NCBI GenBank assembly: GCA_002728915.1
Contig: PBWE01000009.1
Span: forward strand, 12,965-19,904
Source: Micrococcales bacterium
GTDB lineage: Bacteria > Actinomycetota > Actinomycetes > S36-B12
DNA: 6,940 nt
Direction of reading: 5' to 3'
The position numbers and the translations under genes were made by a program. The notes beneath the pieces are model-generated. The model saw nothing but the letters and a program-made list of their open reading frames with translations. It was not told the DNA's origin and searched no databases. Each line of letters starts with the position of its first letter. The first letter of the stretch is position 1. This document shows positions 1 to 5,663 of the stretch, piece after piece.

Positions 1-195
1 GATCCCGTGAAGACGACGTCCTTGCAGAACGACCTTCTGGCTCTCGCCAGTGAGAGCGAGGGGCGCAGTTTGGAGTATGGCGTCATTCCGCGCTTGGACT
101 TCTATCGGCGGGCATCTGCCGCGTACGCGGTGGTGCATACGTTGGAGGACCAGCCCTACGGCTGTTTCATTCTGCACAAGGGCGTTATCTTCTAG
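1..195 (+). CDS. RbsD/FucU-family sugar mutarotase, C-terminal fragment (5' end outside window)
   Basis: The frame is open from the first base of the window and stops at TAG 193-195, so only about the last 64 residues are present. The GTG at position 7 is an internal valine codon, not a credible start. The tail carries the RbsD/FucU C-terminal signature: an RLDFYRRA segment resembling RFAFYERA of E. coli FucU, then AAYAVVHTLED, YGCFILHKGV and a short hydrophobic end. Members of this family interconvert the alpha and beta pyranose (or furanose) anomers of free sugars such as fucose or ribose, usually as cytoplasmic ring-shaped oligomers, so that a kinase or isomerase receives the right anomer. 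The FYRRA segment favours FucU over RbsD, but the sugar cannot be fixed from a fragment. Only 8 bp separate it from the next gene on the same strand. Its presence suggests that the locus handles a free sugar rather than only a nucleoside breakdown product. Confidence 0.82.
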   Translation, partial: DPVKTTSLQNDLLALASESEGRSLEYGVIPRLDFYRRASAAYAVVHTLEDQPYGCFILHKGVIF

Positions 196-203
196 CCAGT
201 AGC

Positions 204-500
204 GTGACCAAAACCGACGATGAGGGAAATGGAGAAGACATGCCGGACGACGACATTGAGATCGGTGAAGACATCGAGGTAGAGGTTGTCCTCGACGAGG
301 ACGCCAACGTGATCGGCACCGTCACCGACGATCTTGTCGTCGCTTCCGCCCCCGAAGGCTCACTCGTGGACGAGACGATCGACGTACGAGACGCTGACGG
401 CAACCTCATCGTCGAAGACGAAACAGTCACGGTGTACGACGCGGACTCACATGTGGTCGCGAAAAGCGAAACGATCACTCTTCCGCTCGACTCGGAGTAG
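204..500 (+). CDS. small, strongly acidic protein with 16-residue repeats, function unknown
   Basis: This 98-residue protein matches no family I recognise. About a third of its residues are Asp or Glu, and there are only about three Lys/Arg, so it is highly acidic. There is no signal peptide, membrane segment or Cys. Its body is a repeat with period 16 at residues 57-72, 73-88 and a partial copy from 89, plus a diverged copy at 25-40. Each unit has the pattern ETxxVxDADxxxV, a few alternating hydrophobics and then an acidic turn, suggesting beta hairpins that might bind cations. The GTG at 204 has no clear ribosome site. An in-frame ATG at 240 (residue 13) is preceded by GGAG at 231-234 with a 5-nt spacer and may be the true start, giving 86 residues. 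The gene follows the mutarotase by 8 bp and converges on lldD with only 4 bp between stop codons. Mostly G/C third positions after residue 13 support coding on this strand. Confidence 0.62.
   Translation: MTKTDDEGNGEDMPDDDIEIGEDIEVEVVLDEDANVIGTVTDDLVVASAPEGSLVDETIDVRDADGNLIVEDETVTVYDADSHVVAKSETITLPLDSE
231..234 (+). promoter_or_regulatory. candidate ribosome-binding site for the alternative ATG start at 240
   Basis: GGAG lies 5 nt before the in-frame ATG at 240, the usual spacing. The annotated GTG at 204 has no comparable purine-rich stretch upstream. This would move the start of the small acidic protein 12 codons downstream. Confidence 0.4.
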
Positions 501-504
501 TTCT

Positions 505-1707
505 CTACCGGAAACGAATATGTTCGGGTGAGAGATCCGCAAGCGTTCGAACGCCCAGTAGCGCCATCTGAGTAGTGACCTGCTCACGGAACAGCTCCAC
601 GACCTTGCGTACGCCCGATCGTCCTCCGGCCATCAGGCCGTAGAGGTGCGCGCGACCGACGAAAACACCGCGCGCTCCCAGTGCCACGGCAGCGAGCGCA
701 TCCGCGCCGTCGGTAATGCCACCGTCGAGGTACACCTCGCAGTCCTCGGGAACCGCTGCGACCACATCCGGGAGCAACTCCATCGGAACCGGCGCACGAT
801 CCAGTTGGCGTCCGCCGTGGTTGGACAAGACGATTCCGTCGACGCCGGCGGCCGACAATTCCTTCGACGTGGTGACGGACTGGACCCCCTTGGCGACGAG
901 TTTGCCGGGCCACCGGTCTCGAAGCCATGAGACGTCATCGATCGTCAACGATGCATCGAAGACACGGCTGAGCAGTTCCCCGACGGTGCCCTCCGAGTTC
1001 TTCAAGGACGCGAATTCCAACGGCTCATGCGTCAAGGCGTTCCACACCCACGTGGGATGCAGCGCCATATCGAGGGCCGTGGACACGGTGAGTTTCGGAG
1101 GAACGGTCAGACCGTTGCGAATGTCTCGACGACGGATACCACCGACGGGAGTGTCGATCGTGAGTTCAATCGTGCTGTAGCCGGCCGACTCGACCCTGTC
1201 GAGCAAGTCGTGGGTGATGGAACGGTCTTTCGATATGTACAACTGGAACCAATTGTTCCCCCCGGCAGCAACCCTTTGCAGGTCTTCCGGGCTGGTGGTG
1301 CCGAGTGTGGAGAGAACAAACGCAAGGTTGTTATCGCGTGCGACGGACGCAGTGGCTTCCTCTCCGGCGTGATGCATCATGCGCGTGAATCCGGTGGGAC
1401 CAAAACCGATCGGGAGATCCACCGGTGTACCGAGGAACGTGGTCGAAGGGTCGACGTTCGAAACGTCGACCAGAGCGGTGGGCCGAAATTCGACGGAACG
1501 GAAAAGTTGGCGCTGACGCAATAGAGCAAGTTCTTCTCCGGCGGAGCCGTCGGTGTAGTCGAACACCGCCCGTGGAGTGAACCTCTTCGCGATAGCGCGG
1601 ATATCGCTCAGGCTCGCCGCTCTCGCGAGCGCCCGCTCTCGCGAGTTCAGATTGGGGGTTTCGAACTGCGCGAGTTCTCGGATTTCCGACCATCGAGGAA
1701 TGCGCAC
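505..1707 (-). CDS. lldD: FMN-dependent L-lactate dehydrogenase (alpha-hydroxy acid dehydrogenase, LldD2-like)
   Basis: This 400-residue enzyme belongs to the FMN alpha-hydroxy acid dehydrogenase family (PF01070), which oxidises L-lactate and similar 2-hydroxy acids to 2-oxo acids (lactate to pyruvate). Visible family positions include FDYTDG with Tyr51, PTGFT near 104-108, WFQLY with Gln155 and Tyr157, IDTPV with Asp185, Lys273 in VAKG, the active-site motif SNHGGRQLD at 295-303 (His297 base, Arg300), the FMN phosphate segment YLDGGI around Asp328, and GRAHLYG near 351. From memory it matches mycobacterial LldD2 along its whole length, including the long N-terminus and the MALLGV tail, so lactate is the likeliest substrate. 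Glycolate or another hydroxy acid cannot be excluded. The GTG at 1707 is the only start codon in frame after the upstream stop; its ribosome site is weak. It lies 39 bp downstream of the gntR stop on the same strand, so the two are probably cotranscribed. In this locus it could oxidise lactate released by the aldolase/dehydrogenase. Confidence 0.9.
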   Translation of the reverse strand: MRIPRWSEIRELAQFETPNLNSRERALARAASLSDIRAIAKRFTPRAVFDYTDGSAGEELALLRQRQLFRSVEFRPTALVDVSNVDPSTTFLGTPVDLPIGFGPTGFTRMMHHAGEEATASVARDNNLAFVLSTLGTTSPEDLQRVAAGGNNWFQLYISKDRSITHDLLDRVESAGYSTIELTIDTPVGGIRRRDIRNGLTVPPKLTVSTALDMALHPTWVWNALTHEPLEFASLKNSEGTVGELLSRVFDASLTIDDVSWLRDRWPGKLVAKGVQSVTTSKELSAAGVDGIVLSNHGGRQLDRAPVPMELLPDVVAAVPEDCEVYLDGGITDGADALAAVALGARGVFVGRAHLYGLMAGGRSGVRKVVELFREQVTTQMALLGVRTLADLSPEHIRFR

Positions 1708-1746
1708 AACACTCAGGATAGCGGCTGACGGTTCAGTGCCTGAACG

Positions 1747-2502
1747 TCACCGCGTGCGCAGTAGCACGAACTGAAAGCGTCCTTCGACGAAATACGTCTG
1801 GCTGTATGCGACGGGGGTTCCGTCGCGGTCGAAGTGCACTTGGTCGAGAAGGAGGTAGAGACCGTTATCGGGACGGTCATCGCCCCAGCCAATGTCGGCC
1901 GAGTGGACGGCGTGCAACTCCGCGAGAGCCCTGACCGAGACCAAGCCGATCCGGTCCATGGACGCGAACATAGAGCCGTCGCCGAAACTGTTCTCGACTT
2001 CGGCCGTCATGTCACCCGCGGGCAGAATGTCGTACGAATACGCCACGACTTCACCGTCGGCGGTGATGGCGCGCTGAAGCTCGAGAACGTCTGCACCACT
2101 GTCGAGGTGAAGCCGGGTTGATTCTTGGCGTGATCCGGGGCGGCGTGAGATCAAGTGGTACTCCACACCCGGCTCGAGGCCCATCTCGGCAATCGTTTCG
2201 GTGATCGATCGAAGTTCTTGAACTCCGGACCGGATCTGGCCACCGAAGTCGACCACGAACATGCCTGATCCGTGACGAATGTCGACGAGGCCTTGGGATT
2301 CGAGGGCCTTGGCGGCGGTACGAATAGTCACGCGGGAAACTCGGTAGGAGGCGGCTAGATCGGTCTCACTGGGAAGCCTCGCTCCGGGAGGGAACTCACC
2401 CCCGACGATTCTCCGGCGGAGGTCTTCGGCGATTTCTCGACCGAGAGGTATCCGCGAGGTTCCTCGCGTCGCACCCGTTCCTGTCACGTCGGTTCCACTC
2501 AC
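1747..2502 (-). CDS. GntR-family transcriptional regulator, HutC subfamily (UTRA effector domain)
   Basis: This 251-residue one-component regulator has an N-terminal winged helix-turn-helix at about 18-86, with the GntR hallmark LPSETDLAASYRVSRVTIRTA and the wing HGSGMFV. A C-terminal UTRA ligand domain at about 95-248 ends in the typical VHFDRDGTPVAYSQTYFVEGRF strand-helix pattern. HutC-type members usually bind sugar phosphates, amino sugars or histidine-pathway intermediates and release their operator on binding. The GTG start at 2502 has AGGGGG 5 nt upstream (2513-2508 on this strand). The gene is divergent from the isomerase gene, with 64 bp between starts holding a HutC-like palindrome, and upstream of lldD on its own strand. 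It is therefore the obvious local regulator of both directions and probably of itself. The ligand is unknown; a phosphorylated intermediate of the pathway is the natural guess. Confidence 0.93.
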   Translation of the reverse strand: MSGTDVTGTGATRGTSRIPLGREIAEDLRRRIVGGEFPPGARLPSETDLAASYRVSRVTIRTAAKALESQGLVDIRHGSGMFVVDFGGQIRSGVQELRSITETIAEMGLEPGVEYHLISRRPGSRQESTRLHLDSGADVLELQRAITADGEVVAYSYDILPAGDMTAEVENSFGDGSMFASMDRIGLVSVRALAELHAVHSADIGWGDDRPDNGLYLLLDQVHFDRDGTPVAYSQTYFVEGRFQFVLLRTR

Positions 2503-2507
2503 AGTTA

Positions 2508-2513
2508 CCCCCT
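2508..2513 (-). promoter_or_regulatory. ribosome-binding site of the GntR regulator
   Basis: Read on the - strand this is AGGGGG, followed by a 5-nt spacer (TAACT) and the GTG start at 2502-2500. It supports that start over any internal one. Confidence 0.6.
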
Positions 2514-2521
2514 TGGTGCGC

Positions 2522-2528
2522 TAGCCTA
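2522..2528. promoter_or_regulatory. candidate overlapping divergent -10 hexamers
   Basis: The + strand reads TAGCCT at 2522-2527, and the - strand reads TAGGCT at 2528-2523. Both fit the actinobacterial TAnnnT -10 pattern. A + strand start site 6-8 bp downstream would fall at the left edge of the palindrome at 2534-2550, where a bound repressor could block it. I see no convincing -35 element at 16-18 bp on either strand, so this is tentative. Confidence 0.25.
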
Positions 2529-2533
2529 ACCGC

Positions 2534-2550
2534 CACTTGTAGGACAACTG
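2534..2550. promoter_or_regulatory. probable operator palindrome of the GntR/HutC regulator
   Basis: CACTTGTAGGACAACTG is an inverted repeat: CA-n-TTGT, three central bases, ACAA-n-TG. Six of seven base pairs match on each side, with one C/C mismatch. TTGT...ACAA with a short centre resembles, from memory, operators of HutC-type GntR proteins (nGTnTAnACn-like cores). It lies between the divergent regulator and isomerase genes, 17 bp upstream of the isomerase start, where binding would control both directions. Confidence 0.6.
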
Positions 2551-2558
2551 CTCAGTTG
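2545..2558. repeat. second inverted repeat overlapping the operator and the isomerase ribosome site
   Basis: CAACTGCTCAGTTG has perfect 6-bp arms around a 2-bp centre. It shares bases 2545-2550 with the right half of the first palindrome, and its last base is the first G of the isomerase Shine-Dalgarno sequence. It may be a second regulator site or an overlapping operator register. The 2-nt centre is too small for an RNA hairpin loop unless the inner pair opens. Confidence 0.45.
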
Positions 2559-2561
2559 GAG
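2558..2561 (+). promoter_or_regulatory. ribosome-binding site of the MtnA-like gene
   Basis: GGAG is separated by 5 nt (ATCTC) from the GTG at 2567. This fixes the start as GTG; the nearby ATG at 2571 is out of frame. Confidence 0.65.
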
Positions 2562-2566
2562 ATCTC

Positions 2567-3604
2567 GTGGATGACATTCGTGCGGTCCAGTGGTCGAACC
2601 AAGCCTTGGTCCTGATCGATCAGACCGAGCTTCCGACGACGGAAACGTATGTCACGTGCAGCCAAGTAGACGATGTGGTCGACGCGATCATCCGGCTCGT
2701 GGTGCGTGGCGCCCCGGCGTTGGGTGCCGTGGGTGGCTACGGAGTGGCCGTCGCGATGTTGCAGGGTGAACGGGAGAATTGGGATGCCGCCCGCCTCGAA
2801 TCGGAGATCACTCGGATCCGCGATGCACGACCGACAGCGGTCAACCTCGCCTGGGGTGTGGACCGCGTGCGGCCCATGGTCGCCGGTGGCGTCGACGCGG
2901 TCCTAGCCGAAGCGGATCGGATCGCCGAAGAAGACGAAGCAGCCAATCGCGAATTGTCGCGACGAGGAGCGGATTGGATTCTGGCCAACACCACGACTCG
3001 ACCGCTGCGCATCCTCACGCACTGCAATACGGGCTCCTTGGCGACGACCGCATGGGGGACAGCCTTGGGGATCATTCGAGAGCTGCACCTGCGTGGTGAC
3101 GTTGAGGAGGTCTACGCCGACGAAACTCGTCCCCTGCTGCAGGGTTCGCGGCTGACGTCGTGGGAGTTGACTCAGGATCAGATCCCGCACGTCATCCAAT
3201 CCGACGGCGCCGCCGCCTCGACGATTCTGCGCTCACTGGTAGACGTGGCGATCATTGGAGCGGATCGCATCGCGCGGAACGGAGACACGGCGAACAAGAT
3301 CGGATCGGTCTCCGTCGCCCTTGCCTGCCACGCAGCCGGCATCCCCTTCGTTGTCGCTGCTCCGTCGTCGACCGTCGACCTATCAACTGCTTCCGGTGAC
3401 GAGATCGAAATCGAACTTCGCGATGGATCGGAAGTCACATCAATCGGGGGTGTCCAGGTCGCACCCGCCGGGGCTCAAGGATTCAACCCCGCCTTCGACG
3501 TCACCCCCGCTCGATTCATCTCCGCCATCGTTACCGAACATGCTGTCGTGCATCCGAGTGCTGAATCGACGGTCGACGCTCTGGTGCATCAGGAGGCACA
3601 GTGA
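2567..3604 (+). CDS. mtnA: MtnA-like aldose-1-phosphate isomerase (S-methyl-5-thioribose-1-phosphate isomerase family)
   Basis: This 345-residue protein is a full-length member of the MtnA/eIF2B-alpha-like family. The family reference enzyme isomerises 5-methylthioribose 1-phosphate to the matching ribulose 1-phosphate; relatives do the same for 5-deoxyribose 1-phosphate. Visible motifs are RGAPALG at 47-53, THCNTGSLATTAWGTALG from 151 with catalytic Cys153, YADETRPLLQGSRLTSWEL from 183, GADRIARNGDTANKIGS from 231 with catalytic Asp233, then AAPSSTVDL and FNPAFDVTPA. Both catalytic residues are kept. The usual DSMAA-type segment before the GAD motif reads SDGAAAS (212-218), a change near the substrate site. 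No methionine-salvage gene is visible here. The next gene overlaps by 4 bp and encodes an aldolase acting on ketose 1-phosphates, so the pair should convert an aldose 1-phosphate to dihydroxyacetone phosphate plus an aldehyde. The exact sugar is uncertain, and the symbol marks the family, not a proven methylthioribose role. Probably controlled by the divergent GntR protein. Confidence 0.88.
   Translation: MDDIRAVQWSNQALVLIDQTELPTTETYVTCSQVDDVVDAIIRLVVRGAPALGAVGGYGVAVAMLQGERENWDAARLESEITRIRDARPTAVNLAWGVDRVRPMVAGGVDAVLAEADRIAEEDEAANRELSRRGADWILANTTTRPLRILTHCNTGSLATTAWGTALGIIRELHLRGDVEEVYADETRPLLQGSRLTSWELTQDQIPHVIQSDGAAASTILRSLVDVAIIGADRIARNGDTANKIGSVSVALACHAAGIPFVVAAPSSTVDLSTASGDEIEIELRDGSEVTSIGGVQVAPAGAQGFNPAFDVTPARFISAIVTEHAVVHPSAESTVDALVHQEAQ
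3591..3596 (+). promoter_or_regulatory. ribosome-binding site of the aldolase/dehydrogenase gene
   Basis: A consensus AGGAGG sits inside the last codons of the isomerase gene, 4 nt before GTG 3601. With the GTGA stop/start overlap it indicates strong translational coupling and confirms the GTG start. Confidence 0.75.
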
Positions 3605-5589
3605 ACGACCAACTGACCCCGCTTCGACAACTCGTCGACCGTTCGAATCGCATTGGTGATGACGCGTCACTCGTCGTGTACGGGGGAGGCAACACGTCGG
3701 CCAAGGGAAGTGTCGTTGATCACCTCGGGCGAGAGCAGCAGGTGATGTGGGTTAAGGGCTCCGGCGCCGACATGCGTGGGTCGATCGAAACGGACTACCC
3801 GGCGTTGCGCCTTGCGGAACTGACAGCACTGCGTGATCGCGGTGAGATGACCGACGAAGAGATGACCGATCTGGTGACCCGGGCTCTGATGGATCCCGGC
3901 GCGCGGCGCCCCTCTATCGAGACCCTCTTGCACGCCTTCCTGCCGTTCACCCACATCGACCACGTGCACGCCGACGCCATCTGCGCGCTGACGAACCACG
4001 CCGGAGGAGAACGCGTCACACGCGAAGCCCTGGGAGACGGGTTCGCCTACGTGGACTGGATTCGTCCGGGCTTCGAGCTGAGCAAGATCGTCGGCGACTT
4101 GGCTCACTACGAGGGGGTTGTGCTGGCCCACCACGGCCTGGTGACGTGGGCCGAGGACTCAAGCGAGTGCTACCAGCGGACGATCGAGGTGGTTGATACC
4201 GCACGTGCGTTCGTTGCGGAGCACTCCATCAACCCTGGGCCCCCACCTCGGCACGACGATATGCCGGATGAGGAGTTAGAAACTCTCCTGCTGCACCTGC
4301 GCGGAGCTCTCTCTCACACTGGTCACCGAGTGCTGCGTGTCGATGATCGACTGCGAGAAGTTGCCGACCATCCGCAACTCGACACCATCGTCGCCGGTGG
4401 AGTCTCGAGTGCGGACCACATGTTGCGCATCAAGCCGCTGTCTGTTGCCCTGTCTGATACGGGCCCTGAAGAAGTAACGCGGGCCGTAGATGAATACGCG
4501 AGCGCGTACGAGTCGTACGTGGAGCGCAACGCCGATTCGATGCCCGAGGGGTATTCGGGCCATGACCCGATGCCTCGGGTTGCTCTCGTCCCCGGAGTCG
4601 GCGCCATCACCACCGGTCAGAACACCGCCGACGCGAAAGTCGCGGCCGACATCGCGGTCCACACCCACGGTGTGGCGCGGACGGTTCTCGACTCCTTCGG
4701 TGAGCCGCAGCCCTTGAGTGACGTCGAGACGTTCCGCTTCGACTATTGGCCGATGGAGCTATACAAGTTGAGCCTGAAACCGGCACCGGCCGAGTTCGCG
4801 GGACGCGTCGCGATTGTTACTGGAGCAGCCGCGGGAATAGGTCGGGGCATTGTGCTGTCTCTCGCGCGGTCGGGCTGCTCGCTGGTCCTCGCTGACCTTG
4901 ATGCCTCCGGGCTCGACGAGGTCGCCTCGACGATCGTCGACGCCGGAGGACCCGAACCGGTCACCCTCGCGGGCGATCAGTCAGACTCCAGCGTGGTGCG
5001 CTCCACTGTCGCAACGGCTATCCGACATTTCGGCGGACTTGACGGCGTGGTCATGAACGCTGGGATCGGTGTGACCGGCTCGCTGGCGGAACTCACGGAC
5101 GAGAAGTGGCGTGCGGCCCTCGACATCAATCTGACCAGCGCCTTCGCGTTGACCCGCGAGTCCATGCGCGCGCTCCAGGTGCAGGGAATCGGTGGATCCT
5201 TGGTGTTCGTGGCGAGCAAGAACTCCTTCAGTCCGGGAGCGGACTTCGGTGCCTACTCGGTGAGCAAAGCGGGAATGGTCCAGTTGATGCGTATCGCGGC
5301 GTTGGAAGGCGGGAAGTCAGGCATCCGGTCGAACGCGGTGAATCCAGATGCGGTCTTCGACAATTCACGCCTGTGGGATAGCGGTCTGCGAGAAGAGCGT
5401 GCGGCTGCCCATGGAATCCCCCCGGACCAACTGGAAGATTTCTACGCGTCGAGGAATATTCTGAAACGTCGGGTGACGACCGCCGATGTCGCAGCATCGG
5501 TGGAGTTTCTTCTCTCAGACCGTTCGTCTCGAACAACAGGATCGGTGATGACCGTCGACGGTGGAGTGGCCGGAGCGTTCCCGCGCTAG
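3601..5589 (+). CDS. bifunctional class II aldolase / short-chain dehydrogenase (RhaD/RhaEW-type fusion)
   Basis: This 662-residue fusion has two enzymes. The N-terminal part (about 1-390) is a zinc class II aldolase of the rhamnulose/fuculose-1-phosphate type, with phosphate loop GGGNTS (28-33), KGSGADM (52-58), Glu107 in PSIETLLHAF, and metal ligands His121, His123 (HVHAD) and His178 (AHHGL). The C-terminal part (about 400-662) is an NAD(P)-linked short-chain dehydrogenase with TGAAAGIG (407-414), NAG (486-488), Asn510, Ser539 and YxxxK at Tyr552/Lys556, then VNPDAVF and VDGG near the end. This matches the known bifunctional rhamnulose-1-phosphate aldolase/dehydrogenase family, whose members cleave ketose 1-phosphates to dihydroxyacetone phosphate plus L-lactaldehyde and oxidise the aldehyde to L-lactate. 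Length and domain order are typical. Here it overlaps an MtnA-like isomerase by 4 bp rather than sitting with rhamnose isomerase and kinase, so the substrate may be another deoxysugar. No frameshift or missing catalytic residue is seen. Confidence 0.92.
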   Translation: MNDQLTPLRQLVDRSNRIGDDASLVVYGGGNTSAKGSVVDHLGREQQVMWVKGSGADMRGSIETDYPALRLAELTALRDRGEMTDEEMTDLVTRALMDPGARRPSIETLLHAFLPFTHIDHVHADAICALTNHAGGERVTREALGDGFAYVDWIRPGFELSKIVGDLAHYEGVVLAHHGLVTWAEDSSECYQRTIEVVDTARAFVAEHSINPGPPPRHDDMPDEELETLLLHLRGALSHTGHRVLRVDDRLREVADHPQLDTIVAGGVSSADHMLRIKPLSVALSDTGPEEVTRAVDEYASAYESYVERNADSMPEGYSGHDPMPRVALVPGVGAITTGQNTADAKVAADIAVHTHGVARTVLDSFGEPQPLSDVETFRFDYWPMELYKLSLKPAPAEFAGRVAIVTGAAAGIGRGIVLSLARSGCSLVLADLDASGLDEVASTIVDAGGPEPVTLAGDQSDSSVVRSTVATAIRHFGGLDGVVMNAGIGVTGSLAELTDEKWRAALDINLTSAFALTRESMRALQVQGIGGSLVFVASKNSFSPGADFGAYSVSKAGMVQLMRIAALEGGKSGIRSNAVNPDAVFDNSRLWDSGLREERAAAHGIPPDQLEDFYASRNILKRRVTTADVAASVEFLLSDRSSRTTGSVMTVDGGVAGAFPR

Positions 5590-5609
5590 ATTAATGAGGC
5601 CGTCCCGCT

Positions 5610-5663
5610 CAACTGAACCGTGTAAAGCGACTAGACCGACTAAACCGTCTGCACCGACTGCAC
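5610..5663 (-). repeat. degenerate 9-bp tandem repeat across the 3' end of the RuBisCO-like gene
   Basis: On the - strand six 9-base units follow one another, starting at 5663: GTGCAGTCG, GTGCAGACG, GTTTAGTCG, GTCTAGTCG, CTTTACACG and GTTCAGTTG. The first two encode Val-Gln-Ser and Val-Gln-Thr at the end of the protein. In the third and fourth units the CAG codon is TAG, and the first of these is the actual stop. The rest fills most of the 50-bp gap to the convergent aldolase stop. No clear terminator hairpin is visible there. Confidence 0.6.

Noticed and set aside
185..478. 97-codon - strand frame opposite the small acidic protein
   Set aside because: The translation is Ser/Thr-rich, low in complexity and the expected mirror of Asp/Glu codons; the + strand frame has better codon use and an ordered repeat.
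1027..1524. 165-codon open frame on the + strand within lldD, plus others at 716-1180 and 646-930
   Set aside because: These are antisense shadows of a well-conserved lldD; their translations are Arg/Gly/Thr-rich and match nothing, and long antisense frames are expected in GC-rich DNA.
3601..5589. possible frameshift or chimera joining two separate genes, aldolase and dehydrogenase
   Set aside because: The aldolase-dehydrogenase fusion is an established family architecture, the frame is continuous and the linker region is ordinary coding sequence.
5574..5610. possible terminator between the convergent aldolase and RuBisCO-like genes (AGCG...CGCT at 5574-5587 and nearby GC-rich bases)
   Set aside because: The stem is only 4 bp, lies within coding sequence and has no T run; no convincing intrinsic terminator is visible.
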